Assembly (NCBI GenBank): GCA_937907455.1
Contig: CALESQ010000079.1
Coordinates: 52,576-116,575 of the forward strand
Length of the DNA stretch: 64,000 nt
DNA from: an uncultured Caldilineales bacterium
GTDB lineage: Bacteria; Chloroflexota; Anaerolineae; JAAEKA01
Direction of reading: 5' to 3'
Below the pieces are notes generated by a model. The model was not told the DNA's origin and ran no database searches. It worked only from the letters and a program-made list of their open reading frames with translations. Every line of letters starts with the position of its first letter. Within the stretch, counting starts at the first letter, position 1. Positions 25,680-34,641 of this stretch are shown here, in pieces. Both the position numbers and the translations under genes were made by a program.

Positions 25680-28190
25680 TTAACCAGGACGGACGGCGGC
25701 AAACTCGCGCACCAGATCGGCGTGTTGGATCAGTATTTCCCCGGCGCGTTCGACAGAGGCTGCCTCGGCATGCAGATGGAAACAGGCACTGTCAGGATCG
25801 GGGCGGGCCAACACCCATTCGTCATCGTTCAGAAACACCTTGATGCCATCAGTCACCTGAACATCAGCACGGGCGAAATGCTGCTGCAAAAGCCGCATCA
25901 CAATTGCCTTGTTCTCCCAGGAGCAATCCACAGTGGAGGAAAGCACATGGAATTCCGGCAGTGAAGCAATCAGATCAGAAAGTCGCAATTGATGCTGCGC
26001 CAGCATTTGCAGCAGGCGGGCAATCGCCATCATACCATCCACCGCGGGCATGAAGTCAGGGAAAACAAAGGCACCGGCGCCATCCACGGCCATCAGCACA
26101 CCGGCATTGTAGGCAAACTGAATCAACGAAGCGATGTCAACGGGAGTGCGCAGGATGCTGCCTTGATGGCGACGGGCAATGCGTTCAAACACGGCAGGCA
26201 GCGTCACCGGCGCAGCCACCACGCCGCCCGGCGCGGAACGCAGCATCAGCTCCACCATGGCTGCACTCAGCACCATGTCGGGCACCGGCTGGCCGCGATC
26301 ATCAGCCAGGAAGATTTTTTCGCCACCAACATCCAGCCGCACGCCCAAGTCACTGTTAAGTGCCTCGACAATCACTGCCATGCGGCGGCGTTCTTCCTCG
26401 AAAGTGTCGTGTTCCAACGAAATATAGGTTGGATCCACGCGCGCCCCCAACGGCGTAGTGTTTACCTGCAAGGTCTGAAACAGGTCAGGCAAAATCTGTG
26501 AGGTGGAAGCAAAGGCATAGTCCACAACAATGTTGAAGCCTGCACTGCTGATCAGGGCGGCATCTACGCTTTGCAGAAAAGCTTTGCTGTACATGGCACC
26601 GGCATCGGGGGCATAGGCAATGGTGCCAATGTCATCCATGTAGACCCGGCGAAAATCCTCGCGAAAGAAGACGCGCTCGATGTTGCGTTCTTCATGTTTG
26701 CTAAGGTTCATGCCCTCGCTGCCAAAAAAGCGAATATCCACCACACGCTGATCAAAGGGTGAGATGCGCACATGCACGCCGCCCGCAGCACCGGTGCTGC
26801 GGGTGTAGAAGCGTGCCACCGGAATAGGCACGGTTTGCAGGTCGCGCACATGCACGCCCGCAGAGGGCAGGCCGGAAATCACCGCTCGTTTTAACATACG
26901 CGAGCCGGCATGTCCATCGCGGTTGATGGTTACGGTGCAGTCGCGTGACAGCGTAGCGCCAAAAGCTGCACCCAGCCGCGCGGCAAATTCAGGCGTCAGG
27001 TCAACGTTTACCACACCGGTAACGCCGTAGCGTCCAAACAGCACACGTCGCCCTTGTGATCCCCAAATGATGCTGGTTTTAACTACAGCACCGGGGTCTA
27101 CTTCTTTGCCAGGCCACAGCTTGGCCCCGGCATGAACCACTGCACCTTCACCCACCACCGAGCCTTCACCGATCACTGTGCCTTCAAACAAAGCCGCCTT
27201 GGCTTTGATGCTGCATTGCCGTGCCACAATCGCCCCGCGAATTTCAGCATCTTCACCGATGTAGCAATTGCGCCAAATGATACTGCGATCAACCTGGGCG
27301 CGGTTATCTACAATGGTATAGTCGCGCACCACCGCTGGCCCGCGGATCACCACACCGCTTTTGATCTGCACTTCCTTGCCGAGATAGATCGGGCCATACA
27401 GTTGCGCGTCCGGTGCGATATCCACATCATCGCCCACCCAGATATCGCCGCCGATATGCTTGCCAAACGTTGCTGTATCAAACACCTTGCCGCGCAGCAC
27501 ATCGGCAGTGGCGCGGCGATATTCGTTGAAATTGCCCACATCACACCAATAACCGTCAGCTACCATGCCGTACAACGGCATACCGGCTTCCAGCATACTC
27601 GGAAAAACCTGGGTACTCCAGTCATACGACTGGCCTGGGGGAATCAGATCCAGTACTTCTGGCTCCAGCACGTAGATGCCGGTGTTGGCAGTGTCTGACG
27701 TGACCTCGCCCCAGCTTGGCTTTTCCAGAAAGCGGGTAATGCGGCCCTGGGCATCAGTGACGATCACGCCATAATCCAGCGGCTCGGCCACCGGATATAA
27801 AGCCAGCGTTGCCAACGAGCGTTTGGCTTTGTGGAAATCTACCAATGCTTGCAGGTTGAAGTTGGTTACTGCATCGCCGCTGATGACGATAAAGGTCTCA
27901 TCCAGTTGATCGCGCGCGTTGGCAACACTGCCAGCAGTGCCCAGCGGGCTTTCTTCCACCACATAATGCAGACGTTGACCATAGAAACTGCCGTCACCGA
28001 AGTAATCCTCAATGATGCTGGCCATGTATTGCAGCGTTACCACCACATCGGTAATCTTGTGGGTGCGCAGCAGATCCAGAGTATGACCAAGCACCACCTG
28101 ATTCACCAGAGGCAGCATCGGCTTGGGGCGACCAATAGTCATCGGGCGCAGGCGTGATCCTGCGCCGCCAGCCATCACTACAGCTTTCAT
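25680..28190 (-). CDS. Nucleotidyltransferase fused to phosphomannomutase-like domain (mannose-1-phosphate guanylyltransferase family)
   Basis: An 836-residue fusion. Residues 1-235 are a nucleotidyltransferase (VVMAGGAGSRLRP, PLGTAGSVANA, ISGDAVTNF, FLEKPSWGEV, DVGNFNEYRRA). Then come left-handed beta-helix hexapeptide repeats (about 250-370) and a phosphohexomutase-like region (about 380-830). In the mutase part the phosphoserine loop TxSHNP is replaced by NRDGHAGSRM, so phosphosugar mutation is doubtful. Such fusions are known in actinobacteria and cyanobacteria. It probably makes a GDP- or other NDP-sugar for envelope glycans. It sits downstream of the GNAT and ROK genes in one operon. 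Confidence 0.88.
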   Translation of the reverse strand: MKAVVMAGGAGSRLRPMTIGRPKPMLPLVNQVVLGHTLDLLRTHKITDVVVTLQYMASIIEDYFGDGSFYGQRLHYVVEESPLGTAGSVANARDQLDETFIVISGDAVTNFNLQALVDFHKAKRSLATLALYPVAEPLDYGVIVTDAQGRITRFLEKPSWGEVTSDTANTGIYVLEPEVLDLIPPGQSYDWSTQVFPSMLEAGMPLYGMVADGYWCDVGNFNEYRRATADVLRGKVFDTATFGKHIGGDIWVGDDVDIAPDAQLYGPIYLGKEVQIKSGVVIRGPAVVRDYTIVDNRAQVDRSIIWRNCYIGEDAEIRGAIVARQCSIKAKAALFEGTVIGEGSVVGEGAVVHAGAKLWPGKEVDPGAVVKTSIIWGSQGRRVLFGRYGVTGVVNVDLTPEFAARLGAAFGATLSRDCTVTINRDGHAGSRMLKRAVISGLPSAGVHVRDLQTVPIPVARFYTRSTGAAGGVHVRISPFDQRVVDIRFFGSEGMNLSKHEERNIERVFFREDFRRVYMDDIGTIAYAPDAGAMYSKAFLQSVDAALISSAGFNIVVDYAFASTSQILPDLFQTLQVNTTPLGARVDPTYISLEHDTFEEERRRMAVIVEALNSDLGVRLDVGGEKIFLADDRGQPVPDMVLSAAMVELMLRSAPGGVVAAPVTLPAVFERIARRHQGSILRTPVDIASLIQFAYNAGVLMAVDGAGAFVFPDFMPAVDGMMAIARLLQMLAQHQLRLSDLIASLPEFHVLSSTVDCSWENKAIVMRLLQQHFARADVQVTDGIKVFLNDDEWVLARPDPDSACFHLHAEAASVERAGEILIQHADLVREFAAVRPG

Positions 28191-28726
28191 AGCGACTTGT
28201 CCTGAAGATTAATCACAATATAGTCCTCGCCGCTGTCGTAGTGACTGTCATAATCGAAGCCGCTGGCGCGAATGGTGGCATGTACCGCGTGGTTATCGGC
28301 CTGAGCGATAGCCAGAAAGCTGGTGATGCCCACGCTCAGCGCCATCTCGCCCAGTTGGCGGATCAGGGCACTGCCCAGGCCCTGGCGATGCCAATCATCG
28401 CGCACCACCACGGCAGCCTCGGCCTGGGTGTCGCCCGGGCGACGGCGAAAACGGGCAATGCTGATGGCACGTTCAACTTTGGCCTCTTTCACCACGGCCA
28501 CCAGCGCCACGCTGTTTTCTCCATCCAGCTCCAGATAGGGTGGCAGCCGTCGCTGGATTTCCGCATCGGGCATATCATCGGTGCTGACGTGAAAACGTTG
28601 GTAACGACTTTCCGGCGACAGGCGCTTGACAAAATCAACCAGCAAATCGCCGTCTGCCGGGGTAAGGAAGCGTACAGCAACCTTTTTACCGTTTTTAGCC
28701 TTGATCGGGCGCGGGGTAAAAGCCAT
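28187..28726 (-). CDS. GNAT family N-acetyltransferase
   Basis: A 179-residue single GNAT domain. The acetyl-CoA pyrophosphate loop is RDDWHRQGLGSALIRQL, preceded by the beta strand AEAAVVV. The N-terminal LTPADGDLLVDFVKRLSPESRYQRFH is typical of the acetyltransferase domains linked to Pat-type protein acetylases. Its target is unknown. ATG 28726 has AAGGA about 10 bases upstream; a TTG two codons earlier is an alternative. The stop overlaps the next gene's ATG by four bases, so translation is coupled with the nucleotidyltransferase fusion. Confidence 0.85.
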   Translation of the reverse strand: MAFTPRPIKAKNGKKVAVRFLTPADGDLLVDFVKRLSPESRYQRFHVSTDDMPDAEIQRRLPPYLELDGENSVALVAVVKEAKVERAISIARFRRRPGDTQAEAAVVVRDDWHRQGLGSALIRQLGEMALSVGITSFLAIAQADNHAVHATIRASGFDYDSHYDSGEDYIVINLQDKSL

Positions 28727-28732
28727 AGCCAA

Positions 28733-29728
28733 TCAATCCTTTCGCACCGCAGGCGCGCTTGCCAGGGCTGCGCCCCCCAGCACACCGGCGTTGTCACCCA
28801 GGGTCGCTGGCACAATATGCACCTGATCGGTGTTGCGTTGCTGCAAATAGTAGCTCACTGCCGTGTCACGGATCGGCTGCAAAAAGGCATCGCCCAGCGC
28901 CTCTACCACGCCGCCGCCAAATACCACCACTTCCGGATCCAGCACGTTAACCAGATTAGCAGTCATCAGGCCCAAATAAAACTGTGCCTGGCTGATTATC
29001 TCCAGCATCAAGGCATCGTTGGCGGCCACCGCCTGAGCGATGATGCTGCTGGTGAAGCGGTCGTTTTCAGCGGCCAGCAAGTCGGCCACCAGCGGTGATT
29101 TGCCCTCGGCCAGACCAAGCCGCACAAAGCGTTCGATGGCGGTGCGGCTGGCCAACGCCTCCACACAGCCCTGTCTGCCGCAACCGCATAGCGGGCCGTG
29201 CGGCAATGCCACCATATGGCCGATTTCGCCCGCGCCATAGCGTGCGCCGCGATGCAGTTTGCCGTCAATAATTACACCGCCACCTATGCCGGTGCCCACC
29301 CAAATGCCCAGCATGTGGCGGCAGCCGCGACCTGCGCCATGCGTGAACTCGCCCAGCGCGCCCAGGTTGGCATCGTTTTCGATGCGTACCGGAACGCCCC
29401 ATTCCTTCTTCAGGCACGCGCCCAGCGGCACATCATTCCAGCCGGGCAAATTGGCCGCACTATAGACGACGCCGGTTTCATAGTCCACCGGGCCGGGCGC
29501 TCCCACACCCACGCCGCTGATGTTTTTCATAGAAAGTTTAGCCGCGCCCAGGGCCTCGGACGCGGTGTCCAGAATGCGCTTGATCACACCGTCCGGGCCA
29601 ACCTCAGCCTTGGTTTTTTTCTTGCCCATGCCAACAATAGCGCCGTCAGGGTCTACCACAGCCGCCAAAATCTTAGTACCGCCCATATCTACACCCAGGC
29701 GATAGTCAGCTTTTTTGCTGTTCTTCAT
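28733..29728 (-). CDS. ROK family sugar kinase (glucokinase-like)
   Basis: A 331-residue ROK kinase. The ATP-binding motif is GVDMGGTKILAAVVD at the N-terminus, followed by IENDANLGALGEF, GIWVGTGIGGGVI and the ROK zinc site GEIGHMVALPHGPLCGCGRQ then GCVEALAS. It phosphorylates a hexose at the expense of ATP, glucose being most likely for this group. ATG 29728 is used because AAAGG lies 7 bases before it; an upstream in-frame start would add 11 residues. It heads the operon with the GNAT and nucleotidyltransferase genes, so it could feed sugar phosphate to them. Confidence 0.9.
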   Translation of the reverse strand: MKNSKKADYRLGVDMGGTKILAAVVDPDGAIVGMGKKKTKAEVGPDGVIKRILDTASEALGAAKLSMKNISGVGVGAPGPVDYETGVVYSAANLPGWNDVPLGACLKKEWGVPVRIENDANLGALGEFTHGAGRGCRHMLGIWVGTGIGGGVIIDGKLHRGARYGAGEIGHMVALPHGPLCGCGRQGCVEALASRTAIERFVRLGLAEGKSPLVADLLAAENDRFTSSIIAQAVAANDALMLEIISQAQFYLGLMTANLVNVLDPEVVVFGGGVVEALGDAFLQPIRDTAVSYYLQQRNTDQVHIVPATLGDNAGVLGGAALASAPAVRKD

Positions 29729-29825
29729 CCTGCACACCTTTCTGGTAGATCGCTGCCGCACAGCGGTTTGATCTCATTGGGTAGCGAAAAGATCGCTTGT
29801 CAAGCAGCTTGTCTGCAAACGCAGC

Positions 29826-30659
29826 TCAGAGCCAGGCGTTTTCATCCAGCTCGGCCAACAGCGGCAGATGATCGGAGGCGGCAGTGGTGTCAACACTGCT
29901 GTAACGCTGACAACGGCGCAGCGCCGGGGCCAGAGATGCCGATAGCCAGATATAGTCAATACGTACCTGCGGCGCCGCTGCGGGAAAGGTCGGTTCAGGG
30001 ACGCCCGCGGCTACATGGGCATCCGTATAGCCGCGTTGCAGCAACCGCTGCACCACCTGCAACCCCTCAGCCGTAAGGCGCTGCAATTCCGGCTGGATGG
30101 CGAGAGCAGCCAGAGCGGCCGGATCGGCAGCAAAATCAGCGGGAGCCAGCGCGTTAAAATCACCCAGCAGCAGATGCGGGCGGGCACGGTCACGCACGGT
30201 CCATTGCAGCAGCGCCGCAACCTGCTTCATGCGCATGGCCTCGCTGTGCTGATCAAGATGGGTAACATAAAGGGACAGCGTGCGCTTGCCGTCGGGTAGC
30301 AGCACGCGCGCCTCCAACAGGCCGCGTTGTTCGTGTCCTTCGGCGGCGGGCAGATGATGCCCGGCATGAGCCAGCAGCGGGTAGCGCGTCAACACGGCAT
30401 TGCCATAGGCCGCGAGCGGCGCAAAAGCAAACCGTGGGGTAAGCGCCACCCCAAAAGCCCATTGCATCGCCACGGCATCGGCCAGGCGTTGCAATGCAGG
30501 CAACGCCTGGTCATCGGGAGCAAAGGGATGAAATACTTCATTCAACGCCACAATGTCAGCATCGGCGTCGCGAATGATGCGCGCCAGGCGCGGCACATCG
30601 CATTGCCCGTGGGCATCACGCCAGCCGTGGATGTTGTAGGTAAGAACACGCACAGTCAA
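29826..30659 (-). CDS. Endonuclease/exonuclease/phosphatase family protein
   Basis: A protein of about 277 residues with the EEP fold motifs in order: VLTYNIHGW, IVALNEVF (metal-binding Glu), YVTHLDQH, HLLLGDFNAL and the terminal TAASDHLPLLAELD. No signal peptide or membrane helix is seen. Members act on nucleic acids or on phospholipid and inositol phosphates; the substrate is unknown. The TTG at 30659 with AAGG 7 bases upstream is taken as start; GTG 30653 is close behind. It precedes the ROK operon on the same strand with a 97-base gap. Confidence 0.85.
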   Translation of the reverse strand: MTVRVLTYNIHGWRDAHGQCDVPRLARIIRDADADIVALNEVFHPFAPDDQALPALQRLADAVAMQWAFGVALTPRFAFAPLAAYGNAVLTRYPLLAHAGHHLPAAEGHEQRGLLEARVLLPDGKRTLSLYVTHLDQHSEAMRMKQVAALLQWTVRDRARPHLLLGDFNALAPADFAADPAALAALAIQPELQRLTAEGLQVVQRLLQRGYTDAHVAAGVPEPTFPAAAPQVRIDYIWLSASLAPALRRCQRYSSVDTTAASDHLPLLAELDENAWL

Positions 30660-31114
30660 TCTATTGCCTTTGCAAAACCTTGTTGCCTTGCAGCACGCCC
30701 TCGGCTGCACATGCAGCGCATTGTAGCCGAGGCGCAGGGGCTTGTCAATCGTTGCCGGCAGCTTTTTTACACAGGCCGCGTGGAAAAGCTAAACCCGCTG
30801 TGAACAACACGTCGAGGCTATTTCCCGCATCTAGTGGCTGAGTCTGTGTCACCCCCAGCATAGCGTCATAAAGCCAAAAAAGAGCGAAAGGCGGCCTTTG
30901 GCAGGCTTTTGAGGTTTTGCGCGCTTATCCACGGCTTTTCCACACACCCTGCCGTAGGCTGCGCCACCCCGACACCCTGGCATTAGTGGTGCGGCAAGGC
31001 TCCTGCACCATTCATAGGGCCACCATCGGCTTTTCCTCTTTTCCACACACTCTACTGCGACTACGATTATTATTTATTCAATTAACCTTGACTATACACA
31101 ATGCGTCCCAGACC
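30660..31114. other. 455-base gene-free region with DnaA-box-like sites and an AT-rich tract
   Basis: No coding frame or RNA gene is seen. TTATCCACG at 30925-30933, TTTTCCACA at 30936-30944 and TTTTCCACA at 31039-31047 are each one base from the DnaA box TTATCCACA, all in the same orientation. An AT-rich stretch with ATTATTATTTATTCAATTAA follows at 31066-31085. This is the layout of an origin (boxes plus unwinding element), but there are only three boxes and no dnaA gene nearby. Confidence 0.4.
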
Positions 31115-31978
31115 TCAATACGCAACCTCAGTGATCTGCTCAAAATCCAATTCAAGGGTTGTATCAGCTTCATAGTCGCGGTAATCATCCTCTCCCGCGT
31201 GGGCGGCACTGCCCGCTTGCACGCCGCGCTGGCACAGCGAGCGATAAACACAGAAGCGGCATTGGTTTTCATCGGAGGTGAGGGGAAAATCGTCGGTGGC
31301 GGCAGCCAGCAGCGCAATGCGCTCAACCAGGCCATGCAGCCAGGCTTCATCAGCCTGAGCCTGGGCCCGGCTGTAAGCCAGCCGCTCAGGCCGATCAGGA
31401 AAGTTAGCGAACCAGTACACCATTTCGATACGCTCGGCAGGCAATGCTTCGCCGCTCAGCCATTCGCTGCCTGCCTGCATCAGCAACCAGGGATAAACTC
31501 GCGTTTGCAGCCGCTGTTGTAGCCAGCGCCGCGGAGGCCGGTGCTGTGAAGTTTTCCAGTCGAAAAGCAGTGCCCGACCGTCGTCGGTCAGCACCAGTAG
31601 ATCGAACTGCGCCACCAGCCGCCAGGTGTTTTCCCGCCCCGGCAGATTGAGCGGTGCGGACAAGGCAACTTCCGGCAGATGCAGGCCGGGCAGGGCAGCC
31701 GGTTGCGCAGTCAGGTAGGCGTGCCACCACTGGGCCAGGTGGGCATCGCTCTGCGCCATCGCCTGAAGACGCTCCAGCGGCACTTGAAGCAGGTGTTGTT
31801 GCAGCAGCAGGTGAAATTGTTGCCCCAGCCGTTGCCGATGCTCGTTTTCCAGCAGCGGTTCGGCGGGAACCGCCGGCCAGGCGATTTGCAACAGATAGCG
31901 CAACTGGAAGCGCCGCGGGCAATCGGCAAAGTCTTGCAGGCTGCCCTGGCTGAAGTGAAAGTCAGTGGGTAGGGACAT
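31115..31978 (-). CDS. PD-(D/E)XK nuclease with iron-sulfur cysteines (AddB/RecB nuclease-like)
   Basis: A 287-residue nuclease. The active site is D126 (LVAQFDLLVL) with D140-W-K142 in LLFDWKTS. Four cysteines, C20 (FADCPRRF), C240, C243 and C249 (CRFCVYRSLC), match the 4Fe-4S arrangement of AddB, Cas4 and Dna2 nuclease domains, where the first Cys is far from the last three. Its gene follows the UvrD-like helicase by 14 bases, so the two form a helicase-nuclease pair. The protein probably degrades or trims DNA ends during recombination. Confidence 0.88.
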   Translation of the reverse strand: MSLPTDFHFSQGSLQDFADCPRRFQLRYLLQIAWPAVPAEPLLENEHRQRLGQQFHLLLQQHLLQVPLERLQAMAQSDAHLAQWWHAYLTAQPAALPGLHLPEVALSAPLNLPGRENTWRLVAQFDLLVLTDDGRALLFDWKTSQHRPPRRWLQQRLQTRVYPWLLMQAGSEWLSGEALPAERIEMVYWFANFPDRPERLAYSRAQAQADEAWLHGLVERIALLAAATDDFPLTSDENQCRFCVYRSLCQRGVQAGSAAHAGEDDYRDYEADTTLELDFEQITEVAY

Positions 31979-31992
31979 AGCGCCTCTGTGAT

Positions 31993-34260
31993 CTACGAGC
32001 CGTTGCGCCCGGTTTGCTGGTGTGCTTGCAGCGCCACAAAAGGCAGTGCTTGCGTGGGCGGCACTGCTTTGGTGCTGCCGCGCCCGGTGTTCCAGGTGAT
32101 GACGAGTTCACGCCGCGCTCGTGTAATGCCCACATAGAGCAGACGCAGACGTTCACGCACATAGTCCAACCGCGCCTGCGCCGACGCTGCACCTTCGACA
32201 TAGCTGGCTGGCTCGCCACCGGCGGCCAGCAGCTCCAATTGGGCCAGCGTTTCGGCCTGCACATTCAGCGGCCCGTCGCTTTGTACCTGGCGACTGGCCC
32301 GGATGAACCACTTTTCTGATTTGTACTGGTCGTGTGGTTGGCCGGAGGGAAAATCGTAGCTGTTCACCGACAGCAGGTAAACGCGGTCCCACTCCAGACC
32401 TTTGGCCTTATGCACGGTAGACACCACCACCTGGCCGGGATAGCGGTCGGGATTGAACCCGGCGTCATCCTCACCAAAACCGATAAAGCGCCGCTGATTG
32501 CGCGCGATCTTCACCAGTTCTTCGGTAAGATCGGGCAAGCGCCAGTCGGGATGTTGTCTGGCCGCCTGCTCCAAGCTGGCTGCCAGCTTGTGAGTTAGCG
32601 CCAGTTCGCCCGGCTCGCGAAACAGGTCCTGGGCCAGGGTGAGCAGCGCCTGATCAATGGGGAGCTGCACGGCTCCCTGCCAACGCTGCATGCGGCTGCG
32701 AAATGCCTCCAGCTCGGCGCGTTGCTCTTCCCCTGTGTCCAGCGAGTTCAGCCAGTCGCGCCCGGTGCGCGGCCAAATGAACTCTTCGATACGCGGACAG
32801 CGACGCAACAGGCGCATGATTTCCTGGGCAGGCTCCGCACTGTCTTCATCGGGGTAGCGGGTATGCCACCACACCTCGTAGACCTTTGCCAGCTTGGGGG
32901 CTGATGTCGGCTCGGCTAATGCCTGCAACAAATCGGTGAGAGCTTGGGCGGCTTGGCGTGTGCTAAGGCTGCTGCTTAGCAGGCTATCCACCACCGGCAG
33001 ACCCGCGGCGCGCAGGGCATCTACTACCTCGAAGCCGCGGGCATTGATCGGCGTCAGCACGGCGACAGTAGCGGTGGGGTTGGCGGGCAGCCAGCGCAGC
33101 AGCGATTTCTTCACTGCTTCCACCTCACCTGTCGAGCTGAACTTGGTACTCATCAGATAAACGGCTTCGGGGACGTCGGGCGGATTGGGTTGAGGGTCAT
33201 CGGGTGGCGAAGGCAGGATGTGCGGCGGAGTGAGTGCATTACGCACAAATGGTTCAGGGTGGCGCTGTCGGGTCCACTCAATCAGCTCGTTAGCCAGGCT
33301 GATGATGCTGGCGGTGGAGCGACCGGAATTGGGCAGGTCTTTGGCGACCACATCCGGTTCAGCAAGAAAGGCACGCAGGTGCTGTGGGCTGGCTGTGGTG
33401 AAGGTCTCGAAGATTGCCTGGTTGGGATCGCCCACCCGCACCCAGTTGCCTTGCGACCCGGCCAGTGTAGCCAAGATACGCTGTTGCAGGCGGCTGCTGT
33501 CTTGTGCCTCATCTTCTAAAATGTAGGGCCAGCGTGTGCGCAGGCGCAGCAATAGCCCCGCATCGCTTTCCAACGCGCGCAGAGCCAGGCGGATCAGATC
33601 ATCGAAGTCCACCGCGCCGCGGTAAGCCAGGGCGCGCTGATAGTCGCTGTAGATCGCCGCGCCCATTGTTGCCAGCGGCAGCGGCTGCTCTAGCGCGGCC
33701 AGGCGTGCGTGCAGCGCCTCAGGCGTCAATTGCCAATCCTTCGCCAGACGCGTATAGCTGAGGGCAATATCGCGCACCAGCTTGGGCAAGGGGTCGCGCC
33801 TTACCCAGTCCAGCTTGTTAGGTTCGATCTCAGCGGAGAGATAGTCCTCCAGCGCGTAGGGATTGTTGCGCAGCCAAGCCGCCGCGGCTTCGTCCAGCAT
33901 ATCGCTGGCTACGCGTTCATCTACGATTTGAAAGCGATCATCCAGCCCCGCCAACTCAGGCCGTTCGCGCACGATATCGTGGGCCAGGCCGTGCAGCGTG
34001 CGCACGCGGTAGCCCACATGCGGCAACAGCCCGCGGGCCTTCACCAGGCGGCTGACGCGCTGATAGAAATTATCCACCGCCGAGTTGACCAGCGTCACGA
34101 TCAACACTTCCTGACGGCTGTCCAACACACCGCGGTTGATGATCTGCGCGGCAAGCTGCGACAGCGTTTCGGTTTTGCCGCTGCCGGGCACGGCGGCTAC
34201 ACCCAGCTTGCCGCCGGTGTAATTTAAAATTTCCTGTTGCTTGGGGCGAGGAATAAACAT
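31993..34260 (-). CDS. UvrD/RecB-like ATP-dependent DNA helicase (superfamily 1A)
   Basis: A 755-residue SF1 helicase. Motifs in order: Q motif PRPKQQEIL, Walker A AAVPGSGKTETL (about 22-33), YILEDEAQDSSRLQQRIL (motif II DEAQD), RVGDPNQAIFETF (motif III), VSTVHKAKGLEWDRVYLL (motif V) and LLYVGITRARRELVITW (motif VI). It has no nuclease domain of its own; a separate nuclease gene follows. The 5' side carries a perfect 30-bp palindrome (34322-34351). The set resembles AddA/AddB split over several polypeptides. Confidence 0.93.
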   Translation of the reverse strand: MFIPRPKQQEILNYTGGKLGVAAVPGSGKTETLSQLAAQIINRGVLDSRQEVLIVTLVNSAVDNFYQRVSRLVKARGLLPHVGYRVRTLHGLAHDIVRERPELAGLDDRFQIVDERVASDMLDEAAAAWLRNNPYALEDYLSAEIEPNKLDWVRRDPLPKLVRDIALSYTRLAKDWQLTPEALHARLAALEQPLPLATMGAAIYSDYQRALAYRGAVDFDDLIRLALRALESDAGLLLRLRTRWPYILEDEAQDSSRLQQRILATLAGSQGNWVRVGDPNQAIFETFTTASPQHLRAFLAEPDVVAKDLPNSGRSTASIISLANELIEWTRQRHPEPFVRNALTPPHILPSPPDDPQPNPPDVPEAVYLMSTKFSSTGEVEAVKKSLLRWLPANPTATVAVLTPINARGFEVVDALRAAGLPVVDSLLSSSLSTRQAAQALTDLLQALAEPTSAPKLAKVYEVWWHTRYPDEDSAEPAQEIMRLLRRCPRIEEFIWPRTGRDWLNSLDTGEEQRAELEAFRSRMQRWQGAVQLPIDQALLTLAQDLFREPGELALTHKLAASLEQAARQHPDWRLPDLTEELVKIARNQRRFIGFGEDDAGFNPDRYPGQVVVSTVHKAKGLEWDRVYLLSVNSYDFPSGQPHDQYKSEKWFIRASRQVQSDGPLNVQAETLAQLELLAAGGEPASYVEGAASAQARLDYVRERLRLLYVGITRARRELVITWNTGRGSTKAVPPTQALPFVALQAHQQTGRNGS

Positions 34261-34321
34261 AGCATTACCAAGACATAAAAGAGAAACGAAAGCGCCAAAG
34301 CACGAATTTTGCTGCCAGGAA

Positions 34322-34351
34322 CCTTAAATATGACCGAGGTCATATTTAAGG
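34322..34351. promoter_or_regulatory. Perfect 30-bp palindrome, probable operator of the helicase-nuclease pair
   Basis: Arms CCTTAAATATGACC (34322-34335) and GGTCATATTTAAGG (34338-34351) with a 2-base centre GA. On the reverse strand the TTAAAT in the first arm could be part of a -10, with TTTGGT (complement of 34365-34370) about 15-16 bases upstream. A dimeric regulator binding here would repress the helicase. The core recurs at 18083-18100. Confidence 0.75.
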
Positions 34352-34454
34352 GGGCGTTTCCTGCACCAAAGACCAGTTGTTTGGCAGCAAACTGCGACCA
34401 TTGTCGGAGTTGTAGCCAAGTCTTAGCCAGCACTTTTAACTAACCCATCGCCGG

Positions 34455-34478
34455 ACTCGGCCGGAGACCGGCCGGAGC
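34455..34478. repeat. Short palindromic piece related to repeat family A
   Basis: CTCGGCCGGAGACCGG followed by CCGGAG, an inverted GGCCGG-type element like the start of the cluster at 4189-4208. Confidence 0.5.
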
Positions 34479-34500
34479 GGGAGGCAGTCGTGGGTAGCCT

Positions 34501-34580
34501 GTCATTCCGAGGCCCAGCAGGGCCGGGGAATCCCTCACGAGGGTACACTGGACTCCTCACTGCGTTCGGAGTGACAGCGG
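34501..34580 (+). repeat. Dispersed repeat family B, copy 1
   Basis: It begins GTCATTCCGAGGC and ends CTGCGTTCGGAGTGACAGCG, the two ends being imperfect inverted repeats. A second copy is on the other strand at 49132-49213. Confidence 0.75.
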
Positions 34581-34641
34581 TGACAGCCTCCAGCTTGCTG
34601 AACTCGGTGCAGTCGCCTGGTTTAGGCTGTGCTGATTGGTG

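Larger units (their letters stand above)
34261..34641. other. Intergenic region between the two helicase genes
   Basis: This 381-base spacer contains the 30-bp palindrome, a short copy of repeat family A (34455-34478) and a copy of dispersed repeat family B (34501-34580). No gene is seen. Confidence 0.7.
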
